Below, piece after piece: positions 58,340 through 64,000 of a stretch of DNA of 64,000 bases (the first letter of the stretch is position 1; each line of letters opens with the position of its first letter). The notes beneath the pieces are model-generated. The model did not search any database and was not told the origin of the DNA. It worked only from the letters and a program-made list of their open reading frames with translations. Source of the DNA: Gymnopus androsaceus JB14 (lineage: Eukaryota; Basidiomycota; Agaricomycetes; Agaricales; Omphalotaceae); assembly GCA_009733575.1 (NCBI GenBank), contig ML769400.1:62001-126000 (forward strand). The letters are read 5' to 3'. A program made the translations under genes and the position numbers.

Positions 58340-59430
58340 TTGATGGTGCTTGTCGGTTCCTAAACATTTCCTACTCTCTCATGCCCTCCAAAATTACAAA
58401 ACTCTTCAACTTCCTTTCTTGATTGTCAGTAATTGAATACAAGTTTGATATTGCTAGGATTTTGCTTGTCCGCCTCGTCGGTCCGGGTTGCTAAACATTT
58501 CACTCTCTCACTGTGCCCTCCAAAATTACAAAACTCTTCAACTTCCTTTCTTGATTGTCGCCAATTGAATACAAGTTTGATATTGCTAGGATTTTGCTTG
58601 TCAGTTGCTAAACGTTTCCTACTTTCTCATGCTCACCAAAAATACAACTTCCTTTCTTGATTGTCAGCAATTGGATACTTACAAGTTTGATATTACTAGG
58701 ATTTTGCTTGTCCGACTTGTCGGTCCGGGTTGCTAAACATTTCATAATCCCTCATAGTCCACCAAAAATATGGCTTCCGGGAGCACTCCTGATTTCCTGT
58801 CCTTCTGTCGAACAATAATCCTCTATGAATTTCTCCAAGTTTTTCTTACTGTTGCCCTACTGTGCCGCCTTGTGCAGCTGGCAACCTTCCAGTTCTCTCG
58901 CTTTTGCGTCAGACAGATTTGTAGCCCGTATTTTCACCTAAAGTTTACTGGAGGCTTATTATCTGAATTACACCGGAACCAACTTATCTTCGCTATAAGA
59001 AATGCCGCCGCACTGTAATTTCACATCTTAAGTAGTGTTTCTTTATTGTAAGTTCACGGTAAGCCCAGCGAACTTAAGTCTTACGGTAACTTGCTTCCCG
59101 TGTTATGTCTTGTTAACTTTGCTGAATGGTATTTTCCACACGTGAGTTACCTTGCTTCCGCCCGGAGAACTTTGACGGGGCCCAGCCTTCTTCTGTTCAC
59201 CTGCTACCAAGGCCGTAGAAACCTCCCTAAATTCCACAGTCAAAGGTTCATGCTGTGCGACCTAATGTGAGCGCCCGGAGAGCTTAGGCTGACAGGGCCC
59301 AATCTTCTTCCGCTTAAATCCCACAGTCACATATTCATGCTGTACGACCTAGCATAAATTAAACCATTCTTTCGCTCGCGGGGGACGTGCGATTCCGGGA
59401 CCTTGTCGCGCTACAGTATTAGATCTGTCG
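58340..59430. repeat. Inverted-repeat partner of 54920-55460, with internal tandem repeats
   Basis: Contains a minisatellite of about 120-135 bp (units near 58354, 58487, 58606 and 58735, each with CAACTTCCTTTCTTGATTGT and AAGTTTGATATTGCTAGGAT). A second tandem pair at 59155-59360 has the word CGCCCGGAGAACTT and TTCATGCTGTGCGACCTA. No gene supported. Confidence 0.72.
58354..58760. repeat. Minisatellite, about 3.5 units of 120-135 bp
   Basis: Units begin TTGCTAAACATTTC and vary in length by indels. One inverted unit-like piece is at 55270-55460. Confidence 0.85.
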
Positions 59431-59990
59431 AATTCACAGCAAATGACATAAGCGCCCAAAATGAACACCTATTTCAGTCTAGACTCGAACCACTCTCTGC
59501 TGTAGACGTGATATAGATAGATAGATTACACGGCGCGATCTTTTTGCTTTTCTAAATCAAGGCGTCAATACAGAAGCTACTGGCTCGAGTCTATTTCAGT
59601 CGTTGTGTCGACGACGTCAGAACTTGACGCGTTTGGAAATGGGTTAGGGTGAAAGTGGATCAACGCTGGCGCGTGGCAGTTACTCGTGCAGTGCCGAATT
59701 AATCGGCACAGTTATATATCGAGCAGTGATAACGATACCGCTCCCGCTTCGTCGAGCAAAAAGCGTGGGGCAGTGTTGAGGTAAACATTCGACGATCTTG
59801 AAATTTGCGACTAGATCAAGTGGTATTCTTATTTCTTGTATTCCTAAAATTTCTAGTTATATATGGTCATAGCAGAACAGATGAATGGTAGAATCGGAAC
59901 GCGTGAAGAGTAAGTCGCGTCAAAGCGCTACGATGTCGAATATAAAATTTCCTAATACAGTCTAATATAAACTCGGCATTCATTTCATTC
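59431..59990. other. Intergenic stretch without features
   Basis: No gene or clear repeat. A TAGATAGATAGAT microsatellite is at 59513-59525. Confidence 0.4.
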
Positions 59991-60596
59991 CAGCTGTTTT
60001 GAAAAACGGAGGCCAGCCCAGAAAAATTCGAGTTCATTGCCGAGCCCTCGGCATCAAGTAAGCGCTAACTAGCTGTGGCGAACTGTGGTTCAACTCTCAA
60101 AGACCGTCAAAGTCCTGTTAGCTGTTAGAAGTGCAATCTACTACATACTAGGGGATAGTAATATACTTTGAGGCTCCACCGAAATAGATATAAGGAAGGC
60201 CAACTATTCCATAACCATGCAGCCTTGTGAGTCATCTTGGAGTCGTCCTTGAGAAAATGGTGCTGCTGCTCTTATTAGATGTCGGACCAAATGCCTCCAC
60301 CTACCAATTGATAACTCGCTGTCGCGGGGATGCAGTAGGCCCTGCTCTTCACAAATCCTTGCTTCCAGCTCATCTCCAGCCTCCAATTCTGCCACAATAC
60401 CAAGCCCATCCAGCTCCTGCTGGACCTCAAGCACCTACCGGTAAGCGAGAAGTCATTTCTCGGGTGATACTATATATACTTAGCGATAGTTGTTGCTTGA
60501 CCGATGGTAGAGCGCTAATGCTGAAGCGCTCATGTGCCGGCCTCGGCGATCAACTCAAGTTTTTCCCGGGCCGGCCTCCGTTTTTCGAAACAGCTG
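59991..60596. mobile_element. TIR element (CAGCTGTTTTGAAAAACGG ends), copy 1
   Basis: 606 bp, ends CAGCTGTTTTGAAAAACGGA and the complement of CAGCTGTTTCGAAAAACGGA, extending through GGCCAGCCC/GGCCGGCCC to about 29 bp. No TA flank at this copy. The interior matches copy 2, including PNASTYQ and CACCTACCGGTAAGC. Non-autonomous; mariner-like from copy 2's TA flanks. Confidence 0.82.
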
Positions 60597-60597
60597 T

Positions 60598-62000
60598 CAT
60601 GCACTCAGGCTCGTAATTATAAGTCCCCCAGTATGCCCATAACCCATCTTGCAAAAGCTGCACTCGAAAATGCCTTCTCTCTTTCTTCTCATGGACATTA
60701 ACGATCTTATCATTGTTCTTGCTCGCCTGCCAGTTACGGTGGTGTGTACCCTAAACAACTCGATCCTAAATGAATCGAGAAGCTCACCGACCAAGTTATA
60801 CAATTGTGCGTTCCATTCACATGTCGCTGCAAACACAGGCTCGTACCCACTTCCTCCAAAATCGAGTCGAATACAACGATCAAGATTATGGAACAAGATC
60901 ATCAGTGATTACAGCTGTTTTGAAAAACGGAGGCCAGCCCAGAAAAATTCGAGTTGATTGCCGAGCCCTCGGCATCAAGTAAGCGCTAACTAGTAAGCTG
61001 TGGCTCAACTCTCAAAGACTGTCAAAGTCCTGTTAGAAGTGCAATCTACTACATACTAGGGGATAGTAATATACTTTGAGGCTCCACCGAAAGAGATACA
61101 AGGAAGGCCAACTATTCCATAACTATGCAGCCTTGTGAGTCGTCCTTGAAAAAATGGTGCTGCTGCTCTTATTAGATGTCGGACCAAATGCGTCCACCTA
61201 CCAATCGATAACTCGCTGTCACGGGGATGCAGTATGCTCTTCACAAATCCTTGCTTCCAGCTCATCTCCAGCCTCTGATTCTGCCACAGTACCAAGCCCA
61301 TCCAGCTCCTGCTGGACCTCAAGCACCTACCGGTAAGCAAGAAGTCATTTCTCGGGTGATATACACTTAGCGATAGTGGTTGCCTATGACAGAGAAATGA
61401 AGGGGAATAGCTGATTGACCGTTGTGTAACGAAGAAGAGCTGACATGGCAGAGCGCTAATGCTGAAGCGCTCATGTGCCGGCCTCGGCGATCGACTCAAG
61501 TTTTTCCCGGGCTGGCCTCCGTTTTTCGAAACAGCTGTAAACGTGCCTGCCTTGAACTTGAGGCCATATCTTTCTATCAAGTTCTATCATCACTGTGCCT
61601 TAAGCATTGTCATGCATTTACACGCTTAATCGCCTCATCCCATGCGCTGTCCATTGAACGCCTTCGCTATGCAGAAAGGTACCATCCTTCTATTCCTCGT
61701 GAATGGAGGTTATGTCGGTTCTGTCAAACGGGAATCGAAGATGAATGCCATGCTCTACTAACATGGAGAGGGAGCAGCACTCTACTATATCTTCGCCACC
61801 GCTTCCTAGAGGATACATTTGGGAAAGTACCTGCTCTAAAGATGAGCTACTTGAACTCATCCTCTCCGGATTTCCTGCAGGATATACTTTTTAGACATCG
61901 AATTCTTCCCCCCTTATTGATGTCCTATGTATTTTCGCAGGCAAGGAAGCCTGGGTCCCGGCACCCGAGCTGTACCTCTAATACTGGAATTTAATATGAG
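60598..62000 (+). pseudogene. LINE-type retrotransposon remnant interrupted by a TIR element
   Basis: Two parts. 60598-60910 has degraded frames such as RSRLWNKIISDY. 61545-61995 encodes HAFTRLIASSHALSIERLRY, then a zinc-binding end EWRLCRFCQTGIEDECHALL and LYLRHRFLEDTFGK, typical of the C-terminal tail of fungal non-LTR retroelements. The frame does not run across the insertion at 60912-61537. No RT core is left. Confidence 0.6.
60912..61537. mobile_element. TIR element (CAGCTGTTTTGAAAAACGG ends), copy 2, flanked by TA
   Basis: 626 bp, same termini as copy 1, bordered by TA at 60910-60911 and 61538-61539, as in Tc1/mariner insertion. Inserted in the LINE remnant. No transposase frame. Confidence 0.85.
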
Positions 62001-62325
62001 TTATGTTCTTTCTCGTGTCCCCAGTAAAACGGATTGTTTGTTGCGCCGAACCGCTTGCTTTCGTGTTTAGTGTGAGCGTTGCGAGCCGGGCAGTCTTGAC
62101 TGCCTCCCACAACAACGTGAGCATTAAGCACCCGCGGCATACATATACTGTAAGTAGGCGCTATGTGTGTTGCGCGGAACCCGGCTGTTTCTCAAAGGGA
62201 CCGCGCCGGTTTACATGCAGCGCTTCAGATATTGACTAATTCTTTTGCATTATCCAGAGCAAACTCAAGTTGTATCGGATGACGGAACATATTGATAAGA
62301 AAATCAATCAATGAAGTTACAATGG
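62001..62325. other. Spacer plus start of the second segmental copy
   Basis: 62030-62200 has a diverged pair of TTGCGC-GAAC words. From about 62215 (GCAGCGCTTCAGATATTGAC) the sequence matches 55637 onward, the left part of the ADH-EME1 segment. No gene. Confidence 0.45.
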
Positions 62326-63078
62326 CTACTATGGTTGTTCAGGATATGCTGACCACCGCATTGCGGGACAACCAGTGAAGATATGAAAAATCTGAGTAGG
62401 CCATTCGATTCGTAGACCTTTAAAACCCTCAGAATAAGATTATTAGATTTTTCTTGAATTTCCTCGTCGCATCGGCAGTCTCCCGAGCCAAAACCAGGAT
62501 ATGCTGATTTTTGATGCGCGCCAAAAACCTTAGAGGCGAACAACATCAGCAAAACCTGTATTTTCGCTAGAGGTCTCCAGAGATCTCTGGAGCTTGACAG
62601 CTGTCAAAAAAAATGTCAATTTTCTCCAGAGATCTCCAGAGGTCTCTGGAATAGGGTACCTTGCTCCAGAGATGTCCCAAATGAATGGGTTTTCTCCAGC
62701 GAAAATACGGGTTTTGCTGATGAATGAGTCTTTCGTTTGCGCAATACGCTATTCTTCACATTTTCCTTAGAAAATTTGGACTTAAGATCTTACCATTATA
62801 TGTTCTGGCTGGAGCAGCACAGCTCAACATTTGCTATTCATATATATAGTGTTCCTTGAACTTTGATGGGGTATGGAGGTCAATGATTTCAATGTTGCAT
62901 TTACTATACTTCCTAACCTCAGATATCAGTCTTTAAAAGTATCCAGGATTGATAAATACTATCTAAAGAACTTGTAAAATAATCCTGGTGGGCACTCAAA
63001 AACAGGAACAGTGTAAATCGAGCGATTTCCAAAATTCAGCATATCCCGGTCCCAGCATATCCCGAACAACCATAGTAG
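62326..63078. mobile_element. TIR element (CTACTATGGTTGTTC ends) carrying a nested CATCAG element
   Basis: 753 bp, ends CTACTATGGTTGTTCAGGAT and the complement of CTACTATGGTTGTTCGGGAT. Subterminal GGATATGCTG words repeat inside (62500, 63042, 63056). Flanks AATGG and TATGG are a possible 5-bp duplication. The corresponding position in copy 1 of the segment (about 55733) lacks it. Confidence 0.78.
62544..62722. mobile_element. CATCAG fold-back element, subfamily 1, copy c
   Basis: 179 bp, same palindrome as copies a and b; AA on both sides as a 2-bp duplication. Nested inside the element at 62326-63078. Confidence 0.9.
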
Positions 63079-63130
63079 TATGGCTAGGACTGTTAGGTTT
63101 CATATAAAACTATTTTTATCATAATTTTAG

Positions 63131-63304
63131 CTAATTTATCTGGCCCAAAGTCGACTGGACAGAGAAGTGCCTGATGGCACTGTACAGCCTGAAGTGACCC
63201 AACTTTTCATCAACAAGGTCTTTCCTTTCGAAGAAGCGGGCCAGGCGTACGAGTATCTGCGGTCTCAAGCTCATGTTGGGAAGATTGTCATCAAGGTGGC
63301 ATAA
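63131..63304 (+). pseudogene. Zinc-type alcohol dehydrogenase, last-exon fragment (copy 2)
   Basis: After TTTTAG the frame is open: LIYLAQSRLDREVPDGTVQP, EVTQLFINKVFPFEEAGQAY, ending HVGKIVIKVA and stop. Unlike copy 1 there is no lost base, so this exon could be functional, but no upstream exons are seen between the inserted element and the LINE remnant. Confidence 0.75.
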
Positions 63305-63481
63305 CATAAGTAGGGATATAACTATAGTTCAATACAGGTACTGTAAAGACAAGAAACAAGAAGAGGCAATTAAAATATACATAATCGTAAAAAAAGGGCC
63401 AATGAGCTACTCAGAGCCAGACCAAGATTCGTGAATACAAAGACGGCAAAATATATAATACGAGGTGTTCGGAGCATCGAT

Positions 63482-64000
63482 TCACTTATCCTTGAACACC
63501 AGCTCCAGATGATCAGTACCTTGCAAGACGGTGTACACCCGCTTCGACAAAGCCTGCCCGACTTTGTCACCCCCACCCCCGGTAGCCGTTTTTTGGCCAT
63601 CCCTGCGACGATCAATCTGGATTGAAACGGGTGAGTTAGATGGAAAGGGAATGAATGACACCTCTGTACATACCTTGCAATTGGCCAGAAGATGCTGAGC
63701 ACTATCGGGATTTCCTTTCGTACTCCAGCAACAAACTTCTCATGGTAGGATACTCTGCTACGATCCCTTCAGCAGCAGGATCAGTGAGTCGATGGATTTG
63801 CGTAAGCATCTTGATCCAAGTATCCTTGTTATCTGTTCCCTTCCCCTGTCTCACTAGCCAAAGGACAGAACGGGAGATGGGAACGTGCAACCAATCTAGT
63901 AGCAGTCTAAGTTCCCGTGGAAGGCGTTTACAGCAAGAAAGACTTACTTTTCCTCTTTTAAACCTGAACGCGAAAGAAGAACTAGATAAGAAAATACACA
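63482..64000 (-). pseudogene. EME1-like endonuclease subunit, C-terminal part (copy 2, continues past the window edge)
   Basis: Same exons as copy 1, and beyond 63970 it continues where copy 1 is replaced by duplicated DNA, so this is the more complete locus. Two one-base insertions relative to copy 1 break the frame: at the CCCCTGTCTC stretch (about 63848) and in GATTTCCTTTCG (about 63710), where a stop follows YERKSR. The final exon ends FKDK as in copy 1 apart from single changes. If the insertions are sequence errors this is the real gene; if not, both copies are defective. Confidence 0.7.

Noticed and set aside
60649..60957. 102-codon plus frame as a gene
   Set aside because: Part of a decayed LINE segment and runs into a TIR element.

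Overview
This is a window of a basidiomycete (most likely Agaricomycotina) nuclear genome. The evidence is many short GT-AG introns of about 26-60 nt, fungal-type SEC24 and MOT1 orthologues, a DIRS-like tyrosine-recombinase retrotransposon, and dense small inverted-repeat transposons. I cannot name the genus. About a third of the window is host genes and the rest is transposon-rich or segmentally duplicated DNA.

Layout. 0-2.7 kb: two members of a zinc-finger gene family (one cut by the window edge). 4.6-7.9 kb: SEC24 (COPII cargo adaptor, minus) with an N-terminal WW module. 9.0-9.9 kb: a third zinc-finger paralogue. 10.2-13.2 kb: two head-to-head copies of a TIR element, each arm carrying one small insertion that the other arm lacks. 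13.2-21.05 kb: a nearly intact DIRS-like retrotransposon (gag, RT-RNase H, tyrosine recombinase), followed by a truncated second copy full of single-base indels and then by a repeat of its own left flank, which looks like a tandem insertion or an assembly join. 22.2-23.3 kb: a hAT-like element with a perfect 8-bp target duplication. 24.4-26.6 kb: a two-exon gene for a 707-residue disordered protein. 27-40.3 kb: a transposon field with CATCAG-type fold-back elements, a Ty1/Copia element with 5-bp TSD, hAT-like elements, a solo LTR and a 647-bp TIR element.

40.5-53 kb is the second gene island: zinc-finger paralogue (plus), JmjC hydroxylase (minus) sharing a 234-bp divergent promoter region with MOT1/BTAF1 (plus), which converges on a flavin monooxygenase (minus). 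MOT1 keeps all its ATPase motifs but needs four separate one-base corrections to be read through. 53-64 kb is a mosaic of direct and inverted segmental duplications. It contains two further zinc-finger paralogues, two copies of a zinc-type alcohol dehydrogenase last exon beside the C-terminus of an EME1-like gene, two TA-flanked TIR elements and a LINE remnant.

The most distinctive content is the locally expanded family of six zinc-finger genes (split C2H2 finger, then a C2HC finger, with a shared exon plan and a Ser/Pro/Gln-rich variable middle) dispersed among housekeeping genes. Next are the overlapping-frame design of the DIRS-like element and the CATCAG fold-back family, for which empty sites are present in the window. 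No metabolic operon-like cluster or CRISPR array was seen; tRNA-like remnants are flagged but weak. All calls come from reading the sequence; no searches were run.
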